Below are positions 39,679 through 48,021 of a stretch of DNA of 64,000 nt, piece after piece; position 1 is the stretch's first letter; each line of letters begins with the position of its first letter. The stretch spans positions 1 through 64,000 of the forward strand of contig NZ_LLZG01000115.1 of NCBI RefSeq assembly GCF_001509475.1, written 5' to 3'. The position numbers were made by a program, and so were the translations under genes. This DNA comes from Streptomyces regalis. GTDB lineage: Bacteria; Actinomycetota; Actinomycetes; Streptomycetales; Streptomycetaceae. The notes under the pieces are model-generated. The model saw nothing but the letters and a program-made list of their open reading frames with translations, did no database searches and was not told the origin of the DNA.

Positions 39679-41148
39679 CTACTTGCCGTACGTCGCGAAC
39701 GCCTTCGAGAACGCGAACTTGTCCTGGAGGATCGAGCTGCACGTCGCGTCGGCCGCCGGCTTCTCGCCGCCCGCGCACTGCTTGTCGCGGGTCGCCGACC
39801 ACATCGACAGCCACCCGAGGCCCTTGGACTTGGCGAAGTTCACCAGTTGCGTGGCGTCGTCTACCTTGAAGATCTCGGTCGTGACGTCGTTGACGCCGAT
39901 CATCGGGGTGACGGCGACCGTCTTCCAGGCCGCGCTCTCGGAGAGGCCGAGCACGCTCTTGATCTGGGCCTGGGTGGCGGTGGCCGCCTGTTCGGCGTAG
40001 GTGCCCATGTCGCCGCTGTACGCGGGGCCGTAGTCCATCGCCATGATGTTGACGGTGTTGATCTGCACGCCGTTCTGCTCGGCGTTGGCGAGGAGGTCGA
40101 CGCCCGGCTGGGTCAGGCCCTCCGGCATGACGGGGAGGGTGAAGGAGACGTCCAGGTCGGGGTGGGCCGCTTGCAGCTTGGCTATCGCCTGGGCGCGGCG
40201 TGTGTTGGCCGTGGTGTCCGGCAGTGCGCCGCCCTCGACGTCGAAGTCGACCTTGGTCAGCTTGTACGCGTCCACGACCTTGCCGTACGCCGCCGCCAGC
40301 GCGTCCGCAGAGGAGCAGGTCGTCGCCAGCTCGCTGCCGGCCGCGCCGCCGAAGGAGACGCGGACGTCGCCGCCCTTGGCACGCAGGTCGCCGATCTGCG
40401 CGGCCACCGCGTCGCCGCCGAGGTCCGTGACGCCGCCCCACTTCGGGGTGCAGCCGCCGCCGTCGGTGATGAAGGCGAGGTTGTAGTCCTTGACGCCGGT
40501 CGCCTCCGCACTCGCCAGGAGGTCGAAGGCCGGGTAGAGGGAGGTGTCGATGTAGGGGGCGAAGCCGGCGGTGGTGCCCGTGCCGGTGCCGGGGGTCTCC
40601 GAGGGCTTGGTGGTGGGGGTCGAGGTCGGGGGCGTGCTCTGGCTGGGGGTCGCAGTCGGCTCGGGGGTCGCCGTGGGTGTCGGGGACTGCGTCGGGCGGC
40701 CGCTCGGCTCGGGTGTCGCACTGTCGTCCGTGGAGCACTTCGCGTCGTCGATCAGACAACCCGTCGGCGCGCCCGTGCCGTTGACCACGAAGCCGACCGT
40801 CACCGACTCACCGGCCGCCAGCCCGTCCGTGTCCCACTTCGGCGGCGTGACGGTGACGTGCTGCCCGCTCACGCTCGACTCGGCGTTCCACAGGGAGCTC
40901 AGCCTCGAGCCCGAGGGCAGGTCGAACTCCAGCTTCCAGGCCTTCTCCGCCTGGCCACTGTTGTTCGTGACGACGTACTGCGCGGTGTAACCCGTCGACC
41001 AGTCACTGGTCTTCGTGTACGCCGCCCCGATTCCGGCCGCCTGGGCGGTACCCGTGAACAGAATGGCGCCACCGCCGACCACGGCCGCCGCCACCAGGCC
41101 GCCGATCGCCTTGTTCCTGCCACTGACCTTGCGCCGGTGGGTGCTCAT
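39679..41148 (-). CDS. secreted chitinase, CBM2 + GH18
   Basis: A 489-residue exported protein. The signal is RRKVSGRNKAIGGLVAAAVVGGGAILFTGTAQA. A CBM2 domain follows (AYTKTSDWSTGYTAQYVVTN, WKLEFDLPSG), then a ~50-residue Pro/Thr/Ser linker and a GH18 domain with DYNLAFITDGGGCTPKWGG, GGDVRVSFGG and KVDFDVEGG, where DFDVE matches the GH18 DxDxE with catalytic Glu. It hydrolyses chitin, with the CBM anchoring it to polysaccharide. ATG 41148 fits the signal peptide; the frame stays open to 41193. It lies 110 bases downstream of a two-component system on the same strand and ends against a truncated gene. Confidence 0.9.
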   Translation of the reverse strand: MSTHRRKVSGRNKAIGGLVAAAVVGGGAILFTGTAQAAGIGAAYTKTSDWSTGYTAQYVVTNNSGQAEKAWKLEFDLPSGSRLSSLWNAESSVSGQHVTVTPPKWDTDGLAAGESVTVGFVVNGTGAPTGCLIDDAKCSTDDSATPEPSGRPTQSPTPTATPEPTATPSQSTPPTSTPTTKPSETPGTGTGTTAGFAPYIDTSLYPAFDLLASAEATGVKDYNLAFITDGGGCTPKWGGVTDLGGDAVAAQIGDLRAKGGDVRVSFGGAAGSELATTCSSADALAAAYGKVVDAYKLTKVDFDVEGGALPDTTANTRRAQAIAKLQAAHPDLDVSFTLPVMPEGLTQPGVDLLANAEQNGVQINTVNIMAMDYGPAYSGDMGTYAEQAATATQAQIKSVLGLSESAAWKTVAVTPMIGVNDVTTEIFKVDDATQLVNFAKSKGLGWLSMWSATRDKQCAGGEKPAADATCSSILQDKFAFSKAFATYGK

Positions 41149-41257
41149 GCGCGTGCCTGCCTTCACTGTTCGGGGGGTGGGGTGCGGCAGCACGCTAGCG
41201 ATCCCGATTCGGGCAAAAGGCCTGATCGGGGCGTGGGTTGAGGATCTTAGGGCGCGC

Positions 41258-42661
41258 TTAAGGAAGGGATCGGGAACGGTTAAAGGTAGAGACCAATCTG
41301 CCCGACCGGCGCCGTCGCACCGTCCCCCGATGTCCCCTGCGCACGGGTGCCCTCCCGGCCAGCTGGATCCAGATCCGCACCTCGGTCCCGCCCAGCACCG
41401 ACGACCCGATCCGCACGTCCCCGCCCGTCGACTCCGCGAGCTGCCGCACGATGTCGAGCCCGAGCCCGGTCGACCCGGCGCTGCCCGAACCCCGCCCGCG
41501 CGCCATCGCCGCCTCGGGGTCGGATATGCCGGGCCCGGCGTCCGAGACGAGCACGATCACCGCGTCCTCGCCGTTGTGCACGTCGACCGCGAAGGCCGTG
41601 CCCTCGGGCGTGTGCCGGAAGACGTTGCCGAGCAGGGCGTCCAGCGCGGCGGCCAGATCCGCCCGGGCCACGGGTATCCGCACCGGCCGGTCCACGCCGG
41701 CCAGCCGCACCTTGCGGTCCTCGTCCTCCGCCAGCGCCGACCAGAACTCCATGCGCTCGCGCACCACCTCGGCCGCGTCGCACCCGGCGCCCGGACCGGC
41801 CGCCACCGTCTGCGGCTTGGCATCCCGGGCCGTACGGATGATGGTGTCGACCTCGCGCTCCAGCTGGGCGACGGCAGCCCGGGTCTGCTCGGCGGCCGGG
41901 CCGTCCCCGAGCGAGGCCGCGTTCAGGCGCAGCACGGTCAGCGGGGTGCGCAGGCGATGGGACAGGTCGGCCGCCAGCTCGCGCTCGTTCGCGAGGAGTT
42001 GTACGACCTGGTCGGCCATCGAGTTGAACGCGACCGCCGCCAGCCGCAGTTCGGTCGGCCCCTCCTCGGGCACCCGGGCGCCCAGCTTGCCCTCCCCCAG
42101 CTCGTGCGCACCCTCGACCAGGCGCTGCGCGGGCCGCACCATCCGTACCCCCAGCCGGTCGGCGACCGCGACCGACCCGACGATCAGCGCGACGCCGACC
42201 CCGGCCAGCACCGCCCAGGCCGTGGTGAGGCCGTTGGTGACCTCGGAGTCGGGGACGTACACCTCGACGACGGCGATCTCGCCGGAGCTCAGCGCGACCG
42301 GCTGGAGCAGCGTGGACCCGCCGGGCACCTCGCTGGTGGAGGCGCGCCCCAGCCGCCGTACGGTCGCGATGTCATCGGCGGCGGCGCGCTGCCGGCCGAG
42401 GTCGACGGCGGCCGTGTCACCGGCGGCCGGTATGTGCACGGCCATGCCCGCGTCCGACCCGGCCGAGGCGACAACCCGCTCCAGCTGGTCCCGGTCGGTG
42501 GTGATGGACAGCGCCGGGGCGACGGCCGCGGCCTCCCGCTCGGCGTTGGAGAAGGCGCGGTCGCGGGCCATCTCCCGGATGACGAGTCCGAGCGGCACGG
42601 CGAAGGCGACCACGACCATGGTGGTGACCGCCAGACAGACCTTGACCAGTGCCCACCTCAC
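41258..42661 (-). CDS. sensor histidine kinase
   Basis: A 467-residue membrane kinase: first helix near the N-terminus (VKVCLAVTTMVVVAFAVPLGLVI), an extracytoplasmic loop of ~120 residues, second helix (AWAVLAGVGVALIVGSVAVA), HAMP (RPAQRLVEGAHELGEGKLGARVP), HisKA with ADLSHRLRTPLTVLRL (phospho-His), and HATPase with ALLGNVFRHTPEGTAF (N box), VSDAGPGI and GSTGLGLDIVRQL. It senses an outside signal and phosphorylates the OmpR-type partner. GTG 42661 overlaps the regulator's stop by GTGA. Confidence 0.9.
   Translation of the reverse strand: MRWALVKVCLAVTTMVVVAFAVPLGLVIREMARDRAFSNAEREAAAVAPALSITTDRDQLERVVASAGSDAGMAVHIPAAGDTAAVDLGRQRAAADDIATVRRLGRASTSEVPGGSTLLQPVALSSGEIAVVEVYVPDSEVTNGLTTAWAVLAGVGVALIVGSVAVADRLGVRMVRPAQRLVEGAHELGEGKLGARVPEEGPTELRLAAVAFNSMADQVVQLLANERELAADLSHRLRTPLTVLRLNAASLGDGPAAEQTRAAVAQLEREVDTIIRTARDAKPQTVAAGPGAGCDAAEVVRERMEFWSALAEDEDRKVRLAGVDRPVRIPVARADLAAALDALLGNVFRHTPEGTAFAVDVHNGEDAVIVLVSDAGPGISDPEAAMARGRGSGSAGSTGLGLDIVRQLAESTGGDVRIGSSVLGGTEVRIWIQLAGRAPVRRGHRGTVRRRRSGRLVSTFNRSRSLP
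41283..41298. promoter_or_regulatory. weak DasR-like site upstream of the chitinase
   Basis: Read on the minus strand, ATTGGTCTCTACCTTT matches the dre consensus ACTGGTCTAGACCACT at 11 of 16 positions, with an intact TTGGTCT half-site. It lies 135 bases before the chitinase ATG, inside the 3' end of the kinase gene. Chitinase genes are classic DasR targets, but the match is modest. Confidence 0.25.
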
Positions 42662-43347
42662 AGCGGTGGCTCCAGCTTCACGCCGACTCCCCGCAGGGTG
42701 TGCAGATAGCGCGGGCTCGCGGCCGTCTCGCCCAGTTTGCGGCGCAGCCAGGACAGATGGACGTCGATGGTCTGATCGTCGCCGTACGACTGCTGCCACA
42801 CCTCGGCGAGCAGTTCCTTGCGCGGTACGACGACCCCCGGCCGTCCGGCCAGGAAGGCCAGCAGGTCGAACTCGCGGCGGGTCAGGTCCAGGCTCACGCC
42901 GTCCAACTCGGCCTGGCGGCGCAGCGGATCGACGGTCAGGCCGCCGACGCGGAGCACGCTCGACGGGGTGGCCTCCCCGCTGCCCGACCGGGCCCGGCGC
43001 AGGACGGCGGCCATCCGGGCCGACAGGTGCTCGACCGAGAACGGCTTGGTCAGATAGTCGTCCGCCCCGGCGTTCAGCAGCCGGACGATCTCCGCCTCGT
43101 CGTCCCGTGCCGTGGCGATGATCACCGGTACGTCCGTGATGCCGCGCAGCATCTTCAGGGCCTCGGAGCCGTCCAGATCGGGCAGTCCGAGGTCCAGGAT
43201 CACCAGGTCGAAACGGAAATGGGCGACCTCGCGCAGCGCCTCCAGTGCCGTACCGACGCTGCGCACCGTGTGGGCGGCGTCGGTCAGGTGCCGGATGAGC
43301 GCCGAGCGTACGAACTGGTCGTCCTCGACCACGAGCACACTTGCCAT
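42658..43347 (-). CDS. OmpR-family response regulator
   Basis: A 229-residue regulator. The receiver has LVVEDDQFVR (acidic pocket), LVILDLGLPDLDG (phospho-Asp) and DDYLTKPF (Lys). The winged helix includes LTRREFDLLAFLAGRPGVVVPRKELLAEVW and TIDVHLSWLRRKLGE. It is the first gene of a coupled pair with the kinase. ATG 43347 is the natural start of the receiver; the frame is open upstream through the DnaA-box-like cluster. Its OmpR class sets it apart from ChiR, the NarL-type regulator of other chitinase-linked systems, so adjacency to the chitinase may be incidental. Confidence 0.9.
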   Translation of the reverse strand: MASVLVVEDDQFVRSALIRHLTDAAHTVRSVGTALEALREVAHFRFDLVILDLGLPDLDGSEALKMLRGITDVPVIIATARDDEAEIVRLLNAGADDYLTKPFSVEHLSARMAAVLRRARSGSGEATPSSVLRVGGLTVDPLRRQAELDGVSLDLTRREFDLLAFLAGRPGVVVPRKELLAEVWQQSYGDDQTIDVHLSWLRRKLGETAASPRYLHTLRGVGVKLEPPL

Positions 43348-43388
43348 GCGCCGCACCGTACGCCATGCGAGCGAGCCCGGTCCGGGCC

Positions 43389-43445
43389 TGTGGACAACTT
43401 GCCGCCTGTGGACAACCGCACTCCTGTGGGCACCCCTGTGGGCAA
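43389..43445. other. cluster of DnaA-box-like sequences
   Basis: TGTGGACAA, the complement of the Streptomyces DnaA box TTGTCCACA, occurs exactly at 43389-43397 and 43407-43415. It is followed by TGTGGGCAC (43425) and TGTGGGCAA (43437), spaced 18, 18 and 12 bases. The cluster lies between the response-regulator start and the divergent small gene. It could titrate DnaA or let DnaA control the divergent promoters. There is no dnaA, dnaN or AT-rich unwinding region, so this is not oriC. Confidence 0.55.
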
Positions 43446-43505
43446 CTCCACCCCGGCGCACAACCGCGCGACACGTCCGGGACGCGTGAGGCAGTATGGC
43501 CCGCG

Positions 43506-44036
43506 ATGCGCAGAGGACTCGTACACGTACTCGCTTGGTCGCTCGCCACGGGCGCGGCGGTCACGCTGTCGTGGTGGGGTGTCCACACGGTGATGGCGGG
43601 CACGGTGTACGACCGGCCGCGCGCCCTGCCCATCACGGCGGCCGACGCTACGACCCAGGAGTCGAAGCCGCTGGCGTCGTCGACGAATCGGCCGACCCCC
43701 TCGAAGAACCCCTCGAATCCCTCGAACCCCTCGCCGAAGCCGACCGGGACGCCCCGCACGCCCACCCCCTCGAAGACACCACCGAAGAGCACCAGTCCGT
43801 CGCCCACCACGTCCGGCCAGGTCAAGAGCTACGACACCGACGGCGGCCGCGTGGTCTTCGACATCGGCGAGACCTCCGCGACCCTCGTCTCCGCCACCCC
43901 GGGCGCGGGCTGGTCGATGCAGGTGTGGAAGACGGAGACGTGGATCCGGGTGGAGTTCGGCTCGGGCGCGGACCGGGTGTCGGTGTTCTGCACGTGGCAC
44001 GACGGGCCGCCACGGGTGGAGATCGGGAACTACTAG
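43506..44036 (+). CDS. membrane-anchored protein with Pro/Ser/Thr-rich stalk, unknown function
   Basis: A 176-residue protein with one N-terminal helix (VHVLAWSLATGAAVTLSWWGV), a ~60-residue low-complexity stalk of Lys/Pro/Ser/Thr repeats (SKNPSNPSNPSPKPTGTP), and a small ~70-residue extracytoplasmic beta-rich domain (VVFDIGETSATLVSATPGAGWSMQVWK...VSVFCTWHD). No known domain is recognised. It is divergent from the two-component operon, a common place for an accessory sensor or a target. The start is inferred from the signal-anchor position. Confidence 0.65.
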   Translation: MRRGLVHVLAWSLATGAAVTLSWWGVHTVMAGTVYDRPRALPITAADATTQESKPLASSTNRPTPSKNPSNPSNPSPKPTGTPRTPTPSKTPPKSTSPSPTTSGQVKSYDTDGGRVVFDIGETSATLVSATPGAGWSMQVWKTETWIRVEFGSGADRVSVFCTWHDGPPRVEIGNY

Positions 44037-44053
44037 GCCGCGGGCGGCCGGGC

Positions 44054-44923
44054 TCAGCGGAACACAGATGCCGGTGGCGCCGGTGACGCGACCGCCGCCG
44101 CGTCCGTGACCGGTACGGCACCACCCGTGAAGTCGGTGAGGGACCTGCCGTGTTCGACCCGGCCCGGGTGCGGGTCGGACGCGGCGCGGCGGGTCAGTTC
44201 GGCGACCGGGAGCGGCAGGTCGGCGGCGAGAAGGACGGCGTTGCCGAAGCGTTTGCCGCGCAGCACGGTCGGGTCGGCGACCAGCGCCAGCTCGGCGAAC
44301 CGGGCGGCGGCGGTGGCGATCTGGCCGCGCAGATGCGTGAGCGGCGGCCCGTCGGCGAGGTTGGCGGCGTACCAGCCACCGGGTTTCAGCGCCCGGCGGA
44401 CCTCGTCGAGGAACTCGGTCGAAGTGAGGTGGGCCGGGGTGCGGGCCCCGCTGAAGACGTCGGCGATGACGAGGTCGGCCCATCCGTCGGGCACCTTGGC
44501 GAGCCCTTCGCGCGCGTCGACGGACCGCACCCGGATGCGGGCGCCTCGGTCCAACGGCAGCTGACGGCGGATCAGTTGGACGAGGGTCGCGTCGCGCTCG
44601 ACGACCTGCTGGGTGGAGCGGGGGCGGGTGGCGGCGACGTAACGGGCGAGGGTGAGGGCGCCACCGCCGAGGTGCACGGCCTGGACGGGTTTGCCGGGCG
44701 GGGCGGCGAGGTCGATGACGTGCCCGAGGCGGCGCTGGTACTCGAAGGAGAGGTAGGCGGGGTCGTCGAGATCCACGTGCGACTGCGGGGCCCCGTCGAT
44801 CAGCAGCGTCCAGGCCCGCGCCCGGTCCCGGTCGGGTATGAGCTCGGCGAGGCCGCCGTCGACGGCCTCGACGACGGAGGGGACGGCTGCGCCGGAGCGC
44901 CGGGGGTTCCTGGACTTTCCCAC
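44054..44923 (-). CDS. spermidine-synthase-like methyltransferase-fold protein
   Basis: A 289-residue protein with a Rossmann fold like spermidine synthases: AVHLGGGALTLARYVAATRP (SAM-type glycine loop, about residues 88-107), VVERDATLVQLIRR, ADLVIADVFSGARTPAHLTSTEFLDEVRRALKPGGWYAANL. The polyamine-site residues are not clearly conserved, so it may be a relative with another substrate. The start is uncertain: GTG 44923 fits usual relatives (MGKSRN...), while GTG 44956 is possible. It is monocistronic. Confidence 0.75.
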   Translation of the reverse strand: MGKSRNPRRSGAAVPSVVEAVDGGLAELIPDRDRARAWTLLIDGAPQSHVDLDDPAYLSFEYQRRLGHVIDLAAPPGKPVQAVHLGGGALTLARYVAATRPRSTQQVVERDATLVQLIRRQLPLDRGARIRVRSVDAREGLAKVPDGWADLVIADVFSGARTPAHLTSTEFLDEVRRALKPGGWYAANLADGPPLTHLRGQIATAAARFAELALVADPTVLRGKRFGNAVLLAADLPLPVAELTRRAASDPHPGRVEHGRSLTDFTGGAVPVTDAAAVASPAPPASVFR

Positions 44924-44991
44924 GCAGCCATTATCAGGGGGTACGGGCACTCCCACCCGCCGTCGGTCCGTACCTCACCGGCGACCACGCG

Positions 44992-45429
44992 TCACCGACA
45001 GTTGTCGGCCGCCTCGATCAACCGCGCCGCCTCCCCCAGCGCCGCCCGCAGGACCGCGGGATCGGTCGCCAGGTCCGCCTCCCCGGGCGGCAGAAGCCAG
45101 TCCGAGCCCTCGACCGGCGGCTCGGGGTGCGGGTCCAGACTGAGCCCCCGACCGTCGGTCTCCGTACAGGTGCTGCCCGGGACGTCCCAGGCAGCCGCCG
45201 TGCCCGGCGGGACCACGAAACCCAGGGTGTCGCCACCGTCGTCGTGCAGCACGGGTCCCACCCCGTCCCCGGCGCCCCGCCGCAGGATGTCGACCGCCTC
45301 CAGGCCCTGCCGCGCCGGGACTGTGACCACGTCGCAGCCCACCTCCGGCGGCTCGCTGAACTCTGCTGTCGGCGCATGCCCCGCCGTCGTCGATGGCGTA
45401 CGAGGAACGACGCTCTGGCTGGCCTTCAT
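44992..45429 (-). CDS. conserved hypothetical protein
   Basis: A 145-residue soluble protein of unknown function. Recognisable stretches are VVTVPARQGLEAVDILRR, GPVLHDDGGDTLGFVVPPGTAAAWDVPGSTC and SDWLLPPGEADLATDPAVL. The VVPPG and W-x-LPP pattern faintly recalls the small PrimPol-like proteins of Streptomyces, but this is not firm. GGAGG is 5 bases before ATG 45429. The ~265 bases between it and the divergent NsdA-like gene carry both promoters; no motif stands out. Confidence 0.6.
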   Translation of the reverse strand: MKASQSVVPRTPSTTAGHAPTAEFSEPPEVGCDVVTVPARQGLEAVDILRRGAGDGVGPVLHDDGGDTLGFVVPPGTAAAWDVPGSTCTETDGRGLSLDPHPEPPVEGSDWLLPPGEADLATDPAVLRAALGEAARLIEAADNCR

Positions 45430-45696
45430 CACGACCTCCACCACGGAACCCCTTTTGCAGTCCGAAGAGTTCAACGCCTCGCGACGTCAACGGCTACGGC
45501 GGAAGTCAGCCGCAAAGGATGGCAGTTCATGGCAGATCACGTATGAGATATCCGGTTTTGTAGCCAAACACAGCGTGGCGGCTCCGCTACAGCAGGTACG
45601 TTCTTGCCCGCCGGAGACAAGGGCACCACACGGATATTCGGTTCAACTCGTCCTCGCTCCGGCATGGTTCGACGGTTCGCACGAGAGGACCCGGCC

Positions 45697-47202
45697 ATGG
45701 CGTCGTCAGAGCTGACCTCGTCCCAGCACCCCAGGCCACCGCGGCCGAATCTCGCGTTCCGGCAGCTGCGCGGACAGCGCTCGCCGGCCGAGTTCGCCGC
45801 GGCGGTACGACGGGCCGCCCGCGAGATCGGCGAGCGGGTCAGCTGTGACGCGCGTTACGTCGGACGAGTCGAGGCCGGCGAGATTCGCTGCCCCAACTAT
45901 GCGTACGAACGGGTGTTCCTGCACATGTTCCCCGGTCGCACGCTCACCGACCTCGGCTTCGCGCCCCGCTCGTCCGTACGCGGACGCCGGGCGCGCACCG
46001 ACGAGGACGCGCCCCTCGTGCACACCACGAGCTCGGCGCACGCCACAAGTGAGACGTGTGGGGCCGACGAGCCGTATGTCCCACAAGAACCGCAGGACCC
46101 GCAGGACCCGCACGAGCTGTACGAACTGTACGAACTGTACGGCGCACAGCAGAACCACGAGAACGACGAGATCCACGAGGAGAGCGACGTGCTGCGTCGC
46201 GCATTCATGACCGGCGGGGGCGCCACGGTGGCCGCCGCCTCGCTGGGCCCCCTGGGGCTCACCTTCGACGCCGCGGCCGCGGAGCGTCCCGTCAGACGTG
46301 TCGGGGGGCGCGAGGCGGACGCGCTCGAGGAAGCCGTACGCCGCATCCGGCTGCTCGACGACCGGCACGGCGCCGACGGCCTCTACCGGAGGGCCGCCGC
46401 CCCGCTGCGCGCCGCCTACGCGCTGCTCGACGCCGGTACGACCCGGCAGGCAACCGGCGACCGGCTCCACTCGGGCGCGGGTGAACTGGCCATCTCGGTG
46501 GGGTGGCTGGCGCACGACTCGGGGCGGTTCGACGACGCACGCTCGCACTACGCGGAGGCGTTGGCGACGGCCCGTATGGCGGGCGACCCGGCGCTGGAGG
46601 CGCACGCCTTCTGCAACACGTCGTTCCTCGCGCGCGACGCGGGCCGGCCGCGCGAGGCGGTCCGGGCGGCGCAGGCCGCGCAACGCGTCGCGCGGCCCCT
46701 GGGCTCCCCCCGGCTGATGTCCCTGCTCGCGCTGCGCGAGGCGGGCGGCTGGGCGGGACTCGCCGACCGCACCGGCTGCGAACAGGCCCTCGCGCGCGCG
46801 GTGGCCTTCTTCGGGCGGGGCCACTCCGACGCCGACCCCGAGTGGATGAGCTTCTACGGAGAGGCCGAGCTGGAGGCCCTGGAGGCGCAGTGCTGGTCGA
46901 CGCTGGGCAACTGGCGGCGGGCGGCGCGGCACGCCGGGCGGGCGGCGCAACTCCAGGACCCGCACTTCACGCGCAACATCGCGCTGTACACGGCGGAACT
47001 GGCGGACGACCTGGCCCGCGGGGGACTTCCCGACGAGGCCGCAGCGGCCGGGATGCGGGTGCTGGACCTGCTGGACCTGGTGCAGTCGTCGCGGGTGAAG
47101 ACGATGCTGGCGGGGACGGCACGGGTCCTGCTGCCGCACCGGCGGGCGAGCGGGGTGTCGGCGTTCCTGGAGAGGCACGCGAGCGTGCCCCGCATGGCGT
47201 AG
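45697..47202 (+). CDS. NsdA-like TPR regulator
   Basis: A 501-residue cytoplasmic protein. Residues ~15-90 form a putative DNA-binding region (NLAFRQLRGQRSPAEFAAAVRRAAREIGERVSCDARYVGRVEAGEI). An acidic linker with repeated triplets follows (PQDPQDPHELYELYELYG), then RRAFMTGGGATVAAASLGPLGL, and ~270 residues of helical TPR-type repeats (SVGWLAHDSGRFDDARSHYAEALATARMAGD). This is the architecture of the NsdA/NsdB family, negative regulators of Streptomyces differentiation. ATG 45697 has GAGAGG 7-8 bases upstream; ATG 45664 is an alternative. The target is unknown. Confidence 0.75.
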   Translation: MASSELTSSQHPRPPRPNLAFRQLRGQRSPAEFAAAVRRAAREIGERVSCDARYVGRVEAGEIRCPNYAYERVFLHMFPGRTLTDLGFAPRSSVRGRRARTDEDAPLVHTTSSAHATSETCGADEPYVPQEPQDPQDPHELYELYELYGAQQNHENDEIHEESDVLRRAFMTGGGATVAAASLGPLGLTFDAAAAERPVRRVGGREADALEEAVRRIRLLDDRHGADGLYRRAAAPLRAAYALLDAGTTRQATGDRLHSGAGELAISVGWLAHDSGRFDDARSHYAEALATARMAGDPALEAHAFCNTSFLARDAGRPREAVRAAQAAQRVARPLGSPRLMSLLALREAGGWAGLADRTGCEQALARAVAFFGRGHSDADPEWMSFYGEAELEALEAQCWSTLGNWRRAARHAGRAAQLQDPHFTRNIALYTAELADDLARGGLPDEAAAAGMRVLDLLDLVQSSRVKTMLAGTARVLLPHRRASGVSAFLERHASVPRMA

Positions 47203-47233
47203 CCGACGGCACCCTGCCGGCGCCGGGCCGCCC

Positions 47234-47836
47234 TTACGCCACCAAGTGCCCCAGGTCGTTCCAGCTCTCGATCGCGGGCTCCCCGTACGCCCATCCCAGC
47301 ACCGACAGCGACGTGGGATTGAGCCGGATCCGTGCGGCGAAGTCGAGCGGCAGCCCCAGCCAGCGCGCGCCTATGGAGCGGAGTATGTGGCCGTGCGCGA
47401 ACACCAGCACGTCCCGGTCCGCCTCGCGCGCCCACGCCACCACCTCGTCGGCCCGGGCGGTCACCTCGGCGAGGCTCTCGCCCTCGGGCACGCCGTCACG
47501 CCAGATGAGCCAGCCGGGCCGTACGGCCTGGATGTCCGCCGGTGTCATGCCCTCGTAGGCGCCGTAGTCCCACTCCATGAGCGTGTCCCAGGTATGCGCG
47601 CGTTCGCCGAAGCCGGCGAGTTCGCATGTCTCACGCGCGCGTGACAGGGGGCTGGTGCGGACCTCGACCCCTGCCCCCGCCGGCCCGTCGAACGGCGGCC
47701 GGTGCAGGCGCTCACCCAGCAGCTTCGCGCCCCTGCGGCCCTCCTCCAGCAGCGGCACGTCGGTCCGGCCCGTGTGCTTGCCGGCCAGCGACCATGCCGT
47801 CTGTCCGTGCCGGGCCAGCAGGATGCGCGGTGCCAT
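47234..47836 (-). CDS. histidine phosphatase (phosphoglycerate-mutase-like)
   Basis: A 200-residue protein of the branch-1 histidine phosphatase family: [13 protein letters not shown] near the N-terminus (RHG with the phospho-His), [25 protein letters not shown], and [18 protein letters not shown] with the second His. Such enzymes hydrolyse phosphomonoesters; the exact substrate (for example acid phosphatase or a phosphosugar) cannot be told. GAAGGT lies 6 bases before the ATG. Confidence 0.88.
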   Translation of the reverse strand: MAPRILLARHGQTAWSLAGKHTGRTDVPLLEEGRRGAKLLGERLHRPPFDGPAGAGVEVRTSPLSRARETCELAGFGERAHTWDTLMEWDYGAYEGMTPADIQAVRPGWLIWRDGVPEGESLAEVTARADEVVAWAREADRDVLVFAHGHILRSIGARWLGLPLDFAARIRLNPTSLSVLGWAYGEPAIESWNDLGHLVA

Positions 47837-48021
47837 GGAGCGACCTTCCGGGAGAAATGAGAGGCGGAACCCGTCCATCATCGCGCACGCTGTGCGCGGG
47901 CAACCCGGGGGGCGATCTCTGCGTCTTGAGGGCCGGGGCGCCCGAAGGGGGCGCACGCGTACACCGTAAAGTGGTTCGACCCGTCCACCGGGCGCCGCGA
48001 CAAGAAGGGGGAGGCGATCGG

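Noticed and set aside
38746..41241. An 831-codon open frame on the + strand
   Set aside because: It joins an out-of-frame part of the DUF4328 gene, the SUKH-like remnant and the antisense of the chitinase; only the middle piece looks like protein, so no single gene is called.
39679..43347. Two-component pair considered as ChiS/ChiR regulating the chitinase
   Set aside because: The regulator is OmpR-type, not NarL-type like ChiR, and the chitinase seems to be a later arrival at this locus.
43389..43445. Considered as a replication origin
   Set aside because: Only four boxes, two imperfect; no dnaA/dnaN neighbours and no AT-rich unwinding stretch.
41258..43825. An 855-codon minus-strand frame covering the histidine kinase and beyond
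   Set aside because: Only the part from GTG 42661 is kinase; the upstream extension is antisense or out of frame to the response regulator and has no domain.
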